The notes: generated by a model from the sequence alone, not told the origin. DNA of 64,000 bases from Sedimentibacter sp. MB31-C6 (GCF_035934735.1 NZ_CP142396.1:496001-560000); one strand, 5' to 3'; numbered from the stretch's first letter, positions 45,597 to 54,715 are shown. Program-made: numbers and translations.

Positions 45597-46097
45597 ATGA
45601 AATATTTCATCGGTATTCAAATTCCGCTAAAATACAAAACTAAAATTGAAATGTTACGTGCAGAATGTAGATTTTTTACGACTGAACCTCATATAACATT
45701 AATTCCACCACCTGCATTGCCAGATGATGACATATTTATTAATAAGGTTATCGATATCTGTAATAAAACTAAACCCTTCCAAATTGAACTAAATAAACTA
45801 GGACAATTTGGAAATAGGGTTTTATTTGTTAACGTTAATTCTCCTAATCTCATAGACTTACATGAAAGCATTTATAAAGGATTGAATATTCAAAAAGAAA
45901 ATAGAGAATTTATACCGCATTTAACTATTGCAAAACAACGTCCGAAAAAACATATAGATATTAATGCAATTAATGAAAGGGCAGGAAAAGTATTATCTCC
46001 CTATCTTAATTTTAAATTGAAATCAATAGTTGTCTATTATCAGCCAAAAGAAAGATCCATCTACATACCATATATGCAAATACCTTTTAATTTTTAA
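45597..46097 (+). CDS. 2'-5' RNA ligase / 2H phosphoesterase family protein
   Basis: The 166-residue protein has the two HxT motifs of the 2H superfamily, PHITL (His32) and PHLTI (His108), on either side of the symmetric fold. Relatives act on 2',3'-cyclic or 2',5'-linked RNA ends. YjcG-type proteins of Bacillus are a likely comparison. The substrate is unknown. The ATG follows AGAAAGGA. Confidence 0.85.
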   Translation: MKYFIGIQIPLKYKTKIEMLRAECRFFTTEPHITLIPPPALPDDDIFINKVIDICNKTKPFQIELNKLGQFGNRVLFVNVNSPNLIDLHESIYKGLNIQKENREFIPHLTIAKQRPKKHIDINAINERAGKVLSPYLNFKLKSIVVYYQPKERSIYIPYMQIPFNF

Positions 46098-46137
46098 AAA
46101 ACAAGCTCAACTACTACTTATATATTCTAATCTATTA

Positions 46138-47484
46138 CTATTTTAATCTTTCTTCTAATAATTCTGCCAGTTCATTTGCATAACGTTCTATTTCTTCTTG
46201 ATTTTGACCTTCTATCATTACCCGAACTAGGGGTTCTGTTCCTGATGGTCTTATTAAAACCCTACCAGTTCCATGAAAATGATTTTCTATATTTTCAATT
46301 TTATTCTTAATAACTTCATCATATAAATATTCATTTTTCTTTTCCTCAACTACTGAAGCGTTAACAAGAATTTGTGGCATATCCTTCATAACTGATGAAA
46401 GTTTTGAAAGTTTTGTATTTTTTTCCTTAACAATACTTAATATCTGAATTGCTGTTAATAATCCATCTCCAGTAGTATTATGATCTAAAAAAATTATATG
46501 ACCAGATTGTTCTCCACCTAAGGGATGCTGGTTTTTTAACATTTCTTCAAGAACATATCTATCTCCAACTTTCGTTTTAACTATATCAATATTTTTCTCT
46601 TTCAAACATAAGTCAAGTCCCATATTAGTCATAACTGTACCAACAATAGCGTTATTTTTCAATTGTCCTTTTTCTTTTAAATGAATACCGCAAATGGCAA
46701 GAATATGATCCCCATCTACAATATTTCCGTTTTCATCAGCTGCTATTAATCTATCAGCATCGCCATCAAAAGATAATCCTACATCTGCTCCTGTTTCCAG
46801 TACTAGTTTCTGTATTTCCTTAGTGTTTGTTGACCCACAATTTACATTAATATTAATACCATTTGGATCATTATGCATTACATATACTTGAGCACCTAGT
46901 TCATATAAAAGTTCTGGAGCAGCCTTATAAACAGCACCATTCCCACAATCAACAGCTACTTTAAGTCCTTTAAAATCTACATCAATAGTTTCTTTTAAAT
47001 AATCCATATATTTTCTAACAGGATTTTCAATTTTTATTTTTCTGCCTACTTCTCCAGCAGTTGGTATATAATCTATATCTAAATCATTTAATATATATTC
47101 TTCTATTGAATTTTCAGTTTCATCTGTTAATTTAAATCCATCTTCATTAAAAAACTTAATACCATTATATTCTACAGGATTATGAGATGCAGATATCATA
47201 ACCCCGCCATCAGCATCTAATATCCTTATCATACACGCTACAGCAGGAGTTGGTAAAATCCCAAGATACAATACATCAATTCCAGCTGCATTTAAACCAG
47301 CTGACAATGCCCCTTCAAGCATATCTCCAGATATTCGTGTATCCATTCCTACCACCATTTTGGGTCTTCTTTTTCCTTTTGTAAGAAAATATCCTCCAAT
47401 CCGACCTAATTTATATGCTAAATCTGCTGATAAATCCTTGTTCGCAATACCTCTAACTCCATCTGTACCAAATAATTTTCCCAT
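46138..47484 (-). CDS. glmM: Phosphoglucosamine mutase
   Basis: This enzyme interconverts glucosamine-6-phosphate and glucosamine-1-phosphate for UDP-GlcNAc and peptidoglycan synthesis. The 448-residue protein starts GKLFGTDGVRG. It has the phosphoserine loop ISASHNP (Ser100), the Mg-binding DGDADR and the sugar-binding GGEQSGH. The C-terminal phosphate-binding loop RPSGTEPLVRVM is intact. It stands alone; the 163-bp gap to metA contains the second GC-rich repeat. Confidence 0.96.
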   Translation of the reverse strand: MGKLFGTDGVRGIANKDLSADLAYKLGRIGGYFLTKGKRRPKMVVGMDTRISGDMLEGALSAGLNAAGIDVLYLGILPTPAVACMIRILDADGGVMISASHNPVEYNGIKFFNEDGFKLTDETENSIEEYILNDLDIDYIPTAGEVGRKIKIENPVRKYMDYLKETIDVDFKGLKVAVDCGNGAVYKAAPELLYELGAQVYVMHNDPNGININVNCGSTNTKEIQKLVLETGADVGLSFDGDADRLIAADENGNIVDGDHILAICGIHLKEKGQLKNNAIVGTVMTNMGLDLCLKEKNIDIVKTKVGDRYVLEEMLKNQHPLGGEQSGHIIFLDHNTTGDGLLTAIQILSIVKEKNTKLSKLSSVMKDMPQILVNASVVEEKKNEYLYDEVIKNKIENIENHFHGTGRVLIRPSGTEPLVRVMIEGQNQEEIERYANELAELLEERLK

Positions 47485-47587
47485 AAATTCCTCCTAAAAA
47501 ATTCATTCTATACTATTTTATACAATAGTTTAGTAGTTAACAAGTCTTTTTTTTAAATACATAGTCTTTAACTCAATTATAACATAT

Positions 47588-47643
47588 AAAAAGAGTCACT
47601 TCGCAACGACGCTAGGGTGACCTATGTCCCCCTTCGGCGTAAA
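47588..47643. repeat. GC-rich dispersed repeat, copy 2
   Basis: This copy nearly matches 16605-16661 (same ends AAAAAGAGT...TTCGGCGTAAA, few substitutions and one deletion). It lies 4 bp past the metA stop. The perfect hairpins of copy 1 are partly broken here (GGGTGAC against GTCCCCC), so it looks older. Confidence 0.75.
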
Positions 47644-47647
47644 CAAA

Positions 47648-48571
47648 TTATCGATGTCCTCCAATTTCGTTTATATCAAATGGTGTTTCTTGGTAAATAA
47701 TGTTAATCCAATTTTTAAAAAGCAAATTAGCATGGCTCCTCCATTTTACATAAGGAGATTTTGTTGGATCATTTCCAGGGTAATAATTAATAGGTATATT
47801 AATTGATTTACCTTGACTAACATCCCTATCATATTCATTTTTCAAAGTTAATGAATCATATTCAGAATGGCCCATAACAAAAATTTTACTGTAGTCATCC
47901 GTAGTAGCAATATGAACTCCAGCATCTTTAGATTCTGCTAATATAGCAAGTTCACTAACTGATTTTATATCTTCTTTAGTTACCTCTGTATGCCTAGAAT
48001 GAGGTACATAAAAAATATCATCAAAACCATTTAAAAGCATGCAAGTTTCATGCTTTTTTTCATGTTCAAATACACCAAATATTTTAGCATTAAGCATCTT
48101 TTTTTGTAGTTTATAAAAGTGATAAAGAGCTGCTTGTGCACCCCAACATATATACATTGTTGAAGTTACATTTGTTAAAGAAAAATCCAATATTTCCTTT
48201 ATTTCTTCCCAATAATCTACTTCTTCATATTCCATTAACTCAACAGGCGCTCCAGTAATTATCATAGCATCATATTTGTTATATTTTATTTCCTTAATAT
48301 TCTTATAAAAATTATTCATATGGCTCTCAGAAATGTTCCTTGCTTTATGAGTTACGGTATGAACAAATTCAACATTTATTTGTATTGGGGAATTTGATAA
48401 AAGTCTTACAAATTGAGTTTCTGTCTCAATTTTCGTTGGCATAAGATTTACAAGAGCAATTTCTAAGGGTCTAATATCCTGACCTTCAGCTCTATTTTTA
48501 TTCATGACAAAAATATTCTCATTTTTCATTATATCGTAAGCAGGTAGTTCTGTTGGTATTATAACTGGCAT
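47648..48571 (-). CDS. metA: Homoserine O-acetyltransferase (MetA family)
   Basis: This enzyme acylates homoserine to start methionine synthesis. The 307-residue protein has the catalytic Cys142 in MYICWGAQAALYHFY and the PHSRHTEV histidine segment. Glu111 (GAPVE) is, as I recall from work on the Bacillus enzyme, the residue that selects acetyl-CoA, with Gly giving succinyl-CoA. I therefore predict O-acetylhomoserine as product, which fits the sulfhydrylase encoded next to it. The ATG follows AAAGGAG. Confidence 0.93.
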   Translation of the reverse strand: MPVIIPTELPAYDIMKNENIFVMNKNRAEGQDIRPLEIALVNLMPTKIETETQFVRLLSNSPIQINVEFVHTVTHKARNISESHMNNFYKNIKEIKYNKYDAMIITGAPVELMEYEEVDYWEEIKEILDFSLTNVTSTMYICWGAQAALYHFYKLQKKMLNAKIFGVFEHEKKHETCMLLNGFDDIFYVPHSRHTEVTKEDIKSVSELAILAESKDAGVHIATTDDYSKIFVMGHSEYDSLTLKNEYDRDVSQGKSINIPINYYPGNDPTKSPYVKWRSHANLLFKNWINIIYQETPFDINEIGGHR

Positions 48572-48611
48572 ATATGCTCCTTTCTATTTGTCGCGGGTGC
48601 GGACGTGTCGC

Positions 48612-48677
48612 GGTATGCATGCAATGCATACCCTACGTTGGGGTCGTAACGTTCTGCGGTATGCATGCAATGCATAC
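48612..48677. repeat. Two copies of a GGTATGCAT hairpin
   Basis: GGTATGCAT-GCA-ATGCATACC occurs at 48612-48632, and the same unit lacking the last C at 48658-48677. They are separated by a GC-rich spacer. They lie between metY and metA and could form hairpins in the mRNA. Confidence 0.75.
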
Positions 48678-48679
48678 AT

Positions 48680-48708
48680 ATTGTAGGGGACGCATTGTAT
48701 GCGTCCCG
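48680..48708. repeat. GGGACGCAT hairpin repeat, copy 1
   Basis: A 29-bp unit (ATTGTAGGGGACGCATTG... ending in GCGTCCCG) has 9-bp arms GGGACGCAT/ATGCGTCCC. It is identical except at one loop base to 61845-61873. It lies just beyond the metY stop codon (48715), so it could also act in 3'-end formation. Confidence 0.8.
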
Positions 48709-48714
48709 TGACAC

Positions 48715-49989
48715 TTATTTAAGCGCTTGTTCTAAATCCGCTATAATGTCATCTATATTTTCAATTCCTACATTTAATCTTATTGCTTCAGGCATAACTC
48801 CTGCTGCTATTTGTTCTTCTTCAGACAGCTGTCTATGTGTTGTACTACCAGGATGAAGTACACATGTTCTAACATCCCCTAAATGAACTACACTATTTAT
48901 CCATTTCAACTTTTTAGTAAACTGTCTTCCACCTTCAGCTCCACCTTTGACTCCAAACAAGATTATTCCACTTCCACCCTTTGGAAGATATTTATTTCCT
49001 AATTCAAAATAAGAACTACTTTTTAACTTTGGATAATTAACCCATAGAACATTTTCATGATTTTCTAAAAACTCAGCTATCTTTAATGCATTTTCACTAT
49101 GTCTATCCATTCTGATATGAAGAGTTTCAAGTCCTCTCAAATATATAAAAGCATTAAACGCACTCATAGTAGAACCAAAATCTCTTAATATATGGGTTCT
49201 AGCCTTAGTTATATAAGCAGTTTCCTTAAATTTCTCAAAATAACTTAGTCCATGATAGCTTTGATCAGGTTCAACCATATTTGGAAACTTTCCATTATTC
49301 CAATCGAAATTTCCTCCATCAACTACTACTCCACCAACTGCTGTAGCTTGACCATCAATATATTTTGTAGTCGAATGTACAACTATATTAGCACCATATT
49401 CAAACGGCCTACATAAATATGGTGTAGCTATTGTATTATCAACTATTAAAGGAACACCTACTTTTATAGCTATTTTAGAAAATTTAGAAAAATCTAATAT
49501 GTTCAACCCTGGATTTCCTATTGTTTCTGCAAAAATTGCCTTTGTATTCTCCTTACATGCAGCTATTATTTCATCCTCTGTATTATCTGGATTTATAAAA
49601 GTTGTTTCAATACCTAAATTCTTCAAACTTGAAGCTAGTAATGTAAAAGTTCCTCCATATATTGTAGAAGCAGCAACTATATGATCACCGGAGTTACAAA
49701 TAGTTAATATAGCCATCGTTGTAGCAGCCTGCCCAGAAGAAACAGCTACAGCTCCAACACCCCCTTCCAATTGAGCTATTTTATTCTCAAAAGCAGCTAC
49801 AGTTGGGTTGCTAATTCTTGAATACATATGTCCAGTTTCAGTTAAATCAAATAAACCAGCAACATAATCTGGATCTTTATAATTATAAGTAGTACTTTGG
49901 ATTAATGGATATACTCTAGATTCCCCTTCTTCAAATTCTTCTAAAGATTGCACTAATTTAGATTCAATGTTTTTAAAATTACTTTTCAT
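48715..49989 (-). CDS. metY: O-acetylhomoserine sulfhydrylase (PLP, Cys/Met metabolism family)
   Basis: This enzyme makes homocysteine directly from O-acetylhomoserine and sulfide. The 424-residue length is typical of MetY and longer than MetB/MetC. The PLP lysine is in VVHSTTKYIDGQATAVGG (near residue 208), and SRISNPTVAAFE, SSGQAATTMAIL and CVLHPGSTTHRQLS are family motifs. It is preceded by a SAM-I riboswitch. metA follows after 143 bp of hairpin repeats. Confidence 0.94.
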   Translation of the reverse strand: MKSNFKNIESKLVQSLEEFEEGESRVYPLIQSTTYNYKDPDYVAGLFDLTETGHMYSRISNPTVAAFENKIAQLEGGVGAVAVSSGQAATTMAILTICNSGDHIVAASTIYGGTFTLLASSLKNLGIETTFINPDNTEDEIIAACKENTKAIFAETIGNPGLNILDFSKFSKIAIKVGVPLIVDNTIATPYLCRPFEYGANIVVHSTTKYIDGQATAVGGVVVDGGNFDWNNGKFPNMVEPDQSYHGLSYFEKFKETAYITKARTHILRDFGSTMSAFNAFIYLRGLETLHIRMDRHSENALKIAEFLENHENVLWVNYPKLKSSSYFELGNKYLPKGGSGIILFGVKGGAEGGRQFTKKLKWINSVVHLGDVRTCVLHPGSTTHRQLSEEEQIAAGVMPEAIRLNVGIENIDDIIADLEQALK

Positions 49990-50040
49990 ATTTCCTCCCT
50001 GAATAAATTATATTTAAAGGAATATCGCTTCTTGCACAGC

Positions 50041-50190
50041 AAAATAAAAAATCCCCTTGAAGAGAGGATTAATATAATCATCTCCTCATCTCTCAAAGTT
50101 ATACTTTGTCGGAATTAGCACCTTTCAGTAAACTGTAGGTTGCCGAGACTTCAAAGGGCCGCTCCCTCCATCTCTCTTGATAAGAAGTAA
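50041..50190 (-). promoter_or_regulatory. SAM-I (S-box) riboswitch controlling metY
   Basis: On the minus strand the leader starts CTTATCAAGAGAGATGGAGG. It continues with the conserved GGCCC, TCTCGGCAACC and AAGGTGCTAATTCC elements of the S-box aptamer (about 50085-50187). It ends in a terminator, AAUCCUC paired with GGGGAUU followed by six U (50041-50071). GAGAG/GAGGAG stretches before it can pair with the CUCUC arm as antiterminator. High SAM should stop transcription of metY, and of metA if co-transcribed. Confidence 0.95.
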
Positions 50191-50212
50191 ATATTCATTT
50201 ATTAGAAAGTAC

Positions 50213-50239
50213 TTTATACTAATTTTTTACTTATGTCAA
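50213..50239 (-). promoter_or_regulatory. Candidate promoter of the SAM-I leader
   Basis: TTGACA (complement of 50234-50239) is followed by TATAAA at 15 bp or TAAAGT at 17 bp. Either places the transcription start just upstream of the aptamer. Confidence 0.55.
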
Positions 50240-50249
50240 TACCTTTTAA

Positions 50250-50747
50250 TTAATTTCTGCAAAATTTATCAATTAAATCATTTAACAATAATTGATATTT
50301 ATTTAAATTATCATTATCCTTAATATTCCCTGCCTTTTTAATATCTTCTTTTATAGCATATAACAATATTTGAAAGTTTTCTTTTAAATAGTCCTTATGA
50401 TACTTATCATAAAGAAAATCTGAATTCTCATTATGTCCATGCCATAAGTCAAAATATTTAATTATAAAATCATTTAAATCACTATTAACTTTTATATTAT
50501 TATAAATACTGGACAAAATGTAATTATCACAATCTATTTTATCTTTACCATCAATATTATATCCATTGAAATACATATGGAATGAATTATTTTGCAACTC
50601 CAATTGTATATTTCCTTCGATACATCCAATTATAGTAATTAATAGATGCTTATTATAAATTTCATCTTGTGTTGTGTTTTCATGAATATAATTCAATAAT
50701 AACTCAAAATTAGATATACTAAGATAATTATCAACGATGAATTCCAA
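50250..50747 (-). CDS. Uncharacterised protein
   Basis: I do not recognise a family. The predicted 165-residue protein is acidic, asparagine- and tyrosine-rich, without signal peptide or membrane segment; it begins MEFIVDNYLSISNFELLLNY. I prefer the TTG start at 50747 because GGGGGG lies 7 bp upstream; the reading frame runs open to 50849 but that part has no site. It is divergent from an XRE-type regulator with about 225 bp between starts. The two may form a regulator-target pair. Confidence 0.5.
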   Translation of the reverse strand: MEFIVDNYLSISNFELLLNYIHENTTQDEIYNKHLLITIIGCIEGNIQLELQNNSFHMYFNGYNIDGKDKIDCDNYILSSIYNNIKVNSDLNDFIIKYFDLWHGHNENSDFLYDKYHKDYLKENFQILLYAIKEDIKKAGNIKDNDNLNKYQLLLNDLIDKFCRN

Positions 50748-50875
50748 TTTAATACCCCCCGTATTAATATTCAATTCTTCTATATAAAAAAACTTATATT
50801 GTATTATTAAATAATAAAACATACTTTGCATTTTGTCAATAATTATCAAATATATTTACTTTTTGCAATTTTTTG

Positions 50876-50904
50876 TTGTTTTTTATCAAAGTCTACATTA
50901 TAAT
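50876..50904 (+). promoter_or_regulatory. Promoter of the XRE regulator gene
   Basis: TTGTTT (50876-50881) and a perfect TATAAT (50899-50904) are spaced by 17 bp. Downstream, an inverted repeat AAAAAGT/ACTTTTT (50918-50940) encloses GAGGTG. It might be an operator or a leader hairpin. Confidence 0.6.
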
Positions 50905-50973
50905 TAGATTAACACTCAAAAAGTTATGAGGTGACTTTTTGTAATCAATTTGCAAAAGGAAGTTGGCGATATT

Positions 50974-51366
50974 ATGAATTATAATGAGAGGATTCGTCAA
51001 ATACGTATTAAAAACAAACTCACCGCAAAAGAATTTAGTAAAATCTTTGGCATTTCAGAATCAACAGTTTCACTATATGAAAGTGGCAAAAGAAAACCAG
51101 GAATTGAATTAATAATTAAAATATCCAAATATTTTGATGTTTCAACGGATTTTATTTTAGGTGTAACTGACCTCCCGAAAAGCTTATCCCAAGAATTTGA
51201 ATTAGATTATAAAAAGTATTTAGAATACGTTATTTTTGAGTTAGATAATAATAACATTATTTACTTTGGAAAAGAAGAAATGAATGAACATACAAGGAGA
51301 ATTTTAATAAATTCTCTTTTAAACATTTATGATACTTTACTTTTATTATGTAAGAGCAATTATTAA
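50974..51366 (+). CDS. XRE-family helix-turn-helix regulator
   Basis: The 130-residue protein has an N-terminal Cro/CI-type helix-turn-helix (NERIRQIRIKNKLTAKEFSKIFGISESTVSLYESGKRKP region, residues 3-40, extending to DFILGVTD near 62). A short helical C-terminal domain of unknown function follows. The ATG at 50974 is chosen because it gives the usual family start; GGAAG lies 11 bp upstream. An in-frame TTG at 50950 is an alternative. Targets are unknown; autoregulation and the divergent gene at 50250 are the obvious candidates. Confidence 0.8.
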   Translation: MNYNERIRQIRIKNKLTAKEFSKIFGISESTVSLYESGKRKPGIELIIKISKYFDVSTDFILGVTDLPKSLSQEFELDYKKYLEYVIFELDNNNIIYFGKEEMNEHTRRILINSLLNIYDTLLLLCKSNY

Positions 51367-51535
51367 TTAACTACGATTATATTTTGTAAGTAGTTTCATA
51401 CAAAATCGCTTATCTTTATACATCGTTATAATGCAATTGATAAGTATCAATAAAATTGATATAATCAAATAGTCAAATTTAAAATATAAAATTATATACA
51501 ATAAACTTATTCAAAATATAGAAAGGACTGTTTAA

Positions 51536-53452
51536 ATGATAGTTTTATCTTGTAATGATGTTACGAAAGCTTATACAGTTGAAAATATAATAGAAAATAT
51601 TTCTTTTACTATAAATGATAATGAAAATGTAGGATTAATCGGACTGAACGGTTCAGGCAAAACTACATTATTTAATATATTAACAGAAAATTTAGAACCA
51701 GATTCTGGTACCATTTTTAAAGCAAAAGGTAAAAAACTTGGGTATTTAAAGCAAAATACTACAATAGAAAGTAACAAAAGCATAATAGATGAAATGCTCA
51801 CTATTTTTAGTGAACTTATAAAACTAGAACAAGATATGCGTAATTTAGAAAATAAAATTAGTACTTTTACAGAAGAAGATGATTCTAATGAGCTTGAAAC
51901 TTTAATGAATACTTATGCTAAATTGAATGAACGGTTTGAAGAAGCTGATGGTTATAGTTATAAAAGCATAATTAAAGGTGTACTAAAAGGACTTGGTTTT
52001 TCAGAAGTTGAGTTTAATCAGCCTATTAATTTATTAAGCGGAGGACAAAAAAGCAGGGTTATGCTTGCAAAGCTTTTATTAGAAAGAGCTGATATAATAT
52101 TATTAGATGAACCCACAAACCATTTAGATATTAATGCCATATCATGGTTAGAAAAATATATAAAAGACTTTAAAGGAACAGTTATTATAATATCTCATGA
52201 TAGATATTTTCTTGATAATACTGTTAATAAAATATTTTTAATGGAAAACAAAACATTAAAATCATATAATGGAAATTACTCAGAATTTATGAATAAACGC
52301 AAAATAGAAATTGAATTAGAAACAAAAAAATATGATGAATATGAAAAAGAGATAGCAAAACAAGAAGAAATGATTAAACGCCTCCACTCCTATGGAAGCA
52401 AAAGGAATATTAGACAAGCATTTAGTAGGCAAAAAACTTTAGATAAAATAAAAAGGATGGACAAACCTAATATTGAATCTAAGAAGGTTAAATTAAGGTT
52501 TACACCAAAGCTTAAAAGCGGTCAAGATGTTTTAAAGGTGAACAATTTGGGAAAAAGTTTTGGTGAACATATTATTTTCAAAAATATAAATATGAGTATA
52601 TTTAAAAAAGACCGAGTAGGAATAATAGGTCCAAATGGTATCGGTAAATCTACATTATTAAAGATAATTGCTAAAAAAATAGATGAATATTCTGGTGAAT
52701 TGACATTGGGTCATTATGTAAACATTGGATATTATGATCAGGAACAAACTAATTTAAACAATGATAAAACAGTTATTGATGAAATATGGGACGACAATCC
52801 TATGCTTAATTATTATGACATACGAACAATGTTGGCACAATTTCTATTTACTGGAGATGATTTATATAAAATTATTGGTGACTTAAGCGGAGGCGAAAAA
52901 AGCCGATTATCACTTTTGAAGCTCATGACTTCAAAAGCTAACTTTTTATTGATGGATGAACCAACAAACCATTTAGATATAGATTCAAAGGAAGTACTAG
53001 AGGATTCATTAGTGAATTATGAAGGTACACTTCTTGTCGTATCACATGACAGATATTTTCTAAATAAAGTTGCAAATAAAATATATGATATGTCTAATGA
53101 TGGAATTTTCGAATACTTAGGTAACTATAATTATTATCTTGAAAAAAAGGCTGAGCTTGATGAAGTTGAAGAAGATTTAGAAGTGACAAAAACTAAAACT
53201 CAAATCAACGCAGAGAAAAAAAAAGAAAGAGAATTGATTAGAGAAAGACAGCAACAAGAAAAAAATTTGAAAGTCCTAGAAGAACAAATTGAAATGCATG
53301 AATATAAAATTTCTGAATTAGAACTTGCATTATGTCAACCTTCGACATATGACGACAAAAATTTATTTATAGAAATAAATGAAAAATTAAACATAATAAA
53401 AATGGAATTAGATGAATTATATAAAAAGTGGACCGAAATTCAAGAAATTTAA
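51536..53452 (+). CDS. ABC-F family ATPase (YdiF/Uup-like)
   Basis: This 638-residue cytosolic protein has two ABC domains and no membrane part. It shows Walker A GLNGSGKT (about residue 37) and GPNGIGKST (about 365), signatures LSGGQKSR and LSGGEKSR, a charged linker between the domains, and a C-terminal coiled coil (about 545-638). ABC-F proteins act on the ribosome in translation or antibiotic protection. The coiled coil and location beside tsaD match B. subtilis YdiF, so a housekeeping role is more likely than resistance. The start follows AGAAAGGA. Confidence 0.9.
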   Translation: MIVLSCNDVTKAYTVENIIENISFTINDNENVGLIGLNGSGKTTLFNILTENLEPDSGTIFKAKGKKLGYLKQNTTIESNKSIIDEMLTIFSELIKLEQDMRNLENKISTFTEEDDSNELETLMNTYAKLNERFEEADGYSYKSIIKGVLKGLGFSEVEFNQPINLLSGGQKSRVMLAKLLLERADIILLDEPTNHLDINAISWLEKYIKDFKGTVIIISHDRYFLDNTVNKIFLMENKTLKSYNGNYSEFMNKRKIEIELETKKYDEYEKEIAKQEEMIKRLHSYGSKRNIRQAFSRQKTLDKIKRMDKPNIESKKVKLRFTPKLKSGQDVLKVNNLGKSFGEHIIFKNINMSIFKKDRVGIIGPNGIGKSTLLKIIAKKIDEYSGELTLGHYVNIGYYDQEQTNLNNDKTVIDEIWDDNPMLNYYDIRTMLAQFLFTGDDLYKIIGDLSGGEKSRLSLLKLMTSKANFLLMDEPTNHLDIDSKEVLEDSLVNYEGTLLVVSHDRYFLNKVANKIYDMSNDGIFEYLGNYNYYLEKKAELDEVEEDLEVTKTKTQINAEKKKERELIRERQQQEKNLKVLEEQIEMHEYKISELELALCQPSTYDDKNLFIEINEKLNIIKMELDELYKKWTEIQEI

Positions 53453-53458
53453 AAGAAG

Positions 53459-53540
53459 TTATCCACCTATTGTTAATAACTTGTGAATAACTTCTTTGCT
53501 ATATTACTGTATCAACAGCTTTATCCACAACTGTTGATAA
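53459..53540. promoter_or_regulatory. DnaA-box cluster between the ABC-F and tsaD genes
   Basis: Five 9-mers fit or nearly fit the DnaA box TTATNCACA within 82 bp: TTATCCACC (53459), TTATTAACA (complement, 53471), TTATTCACA (complement, 53482, exact), TTATCCACA (53521, exact) and TTATCAACA (complement, 53532). They are arranged in two inverted-repeat blocks, AAGAAGTTAT/ATAACTTCTT and ATCAACAG/CTGTTGAT. These may also serve as terminators between the convergent genes. Confidence 0.65.
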
Positions 53541-53562
53541 CTTTTTGTTATTTTTGTGTTTA

Positions 53563-54582
53563 CTATTTTGCAAGTTTTAAATTCGGAGTTGCATTTAATG
53601 ATGAATTAGCAAATTCACTTTTTAAATATTTATAATATCCTGCGCTCCCTATCATCGCTCCATTATCAGTACAAAAAATTGATGACGGCTTAGTAAATTC
53701 ATAATTATGCTTAGTAGATTCTTTTTGCATTAACTCTCTTAATCGACTATTAGATGCTACCCCTCCTGCTAATACTATAGTTTTACATTTTTTCAATTTA
53801 GCTGCTTTCATTGTTTTGTATACAAGTACTTCTACTACAGCTTCTTGAAAACTTGCAGCTATATCTTCCGGAATTACAGCAATATTTTTTTGTTCATTGT
53901 TATGAATATAATTTAAAACGGCTGATTTTAAACCACTAAAACTAAAATCCAACGTATCGTCATCAATTACAACTCTTGGGAACTTAATTGCCTCTTTATT
54001 CCCCATTTTAGCTGCTTTATCAATTAGTGGACCTCCTGGATAACCAAAACCTATTGCTCTTGCTATTTTATCATAGGCTTCTCCAGCAGCATCATCTCTT
54101 GTCTTACCCATTATTTCATATTCACCATAATCTTTAACATAAACTAAATCTGTATGGCCTCCAGATACAACAAGACATATATATGGAGGTCTTAATGTCT
54201 TATTTTCAATATAATTGGCACATATATGACCTTCAATATGATTAACCCCAATTAAAGGTTTTTCCCAAGCATAAGATAATCCTTTCGCAAAATTAATTCC
54301 TACTAATAAAGCTCCAACTAAACCCGGTCCATATGTAACTGCAATTGCATCTATCTCATTATGAGTTATATTAGCTTCTATTAATGCCTCTTGTACTACT
54401 TGATTTATATTTTCTATATGTTTACGAGAAGCAACTTCTGGCACAACACCACCAAATTGCTTATGTATTTCTATTTGAGATGATATTATATTTGATAAAA
54501 CATTTCTGCCATTTTCAACTATAGCTGCAGCTGTTTCATCACAGGATGATTCTATTGCTAAAATCAATATGTTATCTTTCAT
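53563..54582 (-). CDS. tsaD: tRNA N6-adenosine threonylcarbamoyltransferase TsaD
   Basis: This enzyme transfers the threonylcarbamoyl group to A37 of ANN-decoding tRNAs, with TsaB and TsaE. The 339-residue ASKHA-fold protein has [12 protein letters not shown] near the start, the iron-binding HIEGH (near residue 111), the nucleotide-binding VVSGGHTDL and the [11 protein letters not shown] loop. It is convergent with the ABC-F gene. TsaB and TsaE genes are not in the window. Confidence 0.96.
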   Translation of the reverse strand: MKDNILILAIESSCDETAAAIVENGRNVLSNIISSQIEIHKQFGGVVPEVASRKHIENINQVVQEALIEANITHNEIDAIAVTYGPGLVGALLVGINFAKGLSYAWEKPLIGVNHIEGHICANYIENKTLRPPYICLVVSGGHTDLVYVKDYGEYEIMGKTRDDAAGEAYDKIARAIGFGYPGGPLIDKAAKMGNKEAIKFPRVVIDDDTLDFSFSGLKSAVLNYIHNNEQKNIAVIPEDIAASFQEAVVEVLVYKTMKAAKLKKCKTIVLAGGVASNSRLRELMQKESTKHNYEFTKPSSIFCTDNGAMIGSAGYYKYLKSEFANSSLNATPNLKLAK

Positions 54583-54676
54583 TTATTTCCTCCAAACTTT
54601 AAGTTTCTCTGATTATACTACTCAGTTAAAATTTATGCAAGTTATAGAATGATAATTGAAATGTTATTATAAATTT

Positions 54677-54715
54677 AAAAGATGGATTTGAGTTTGAAAC
54701 TCAAATCCATCTTTT
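54677..54715 (-). terminator. Terminator of the ABC importer operon
   Basis: A 19-bp perfect stem (arms 54677-54695 and 54697-54715) is preceded by a 23-bp gap after the permease stop. It is followed on the minus strand by TTTTAAATTT. It separates the operon from tsaD. Confidence 0.85.

Noticed and set aside
48590-48712. Possible CRISPR-like array
   Set aside because: The hairpin units are only two copies with unequal spacers and no cas genes. They fit intergenic palindromic repeats better.
51536-53452. ABC-F protein as an acquired antibiotic-resistance gene
   Set aside because: Its C-terminal coiled coil and position next to tsaD match the housekeeping YdiF locus, and there are no mobility genes nearby.
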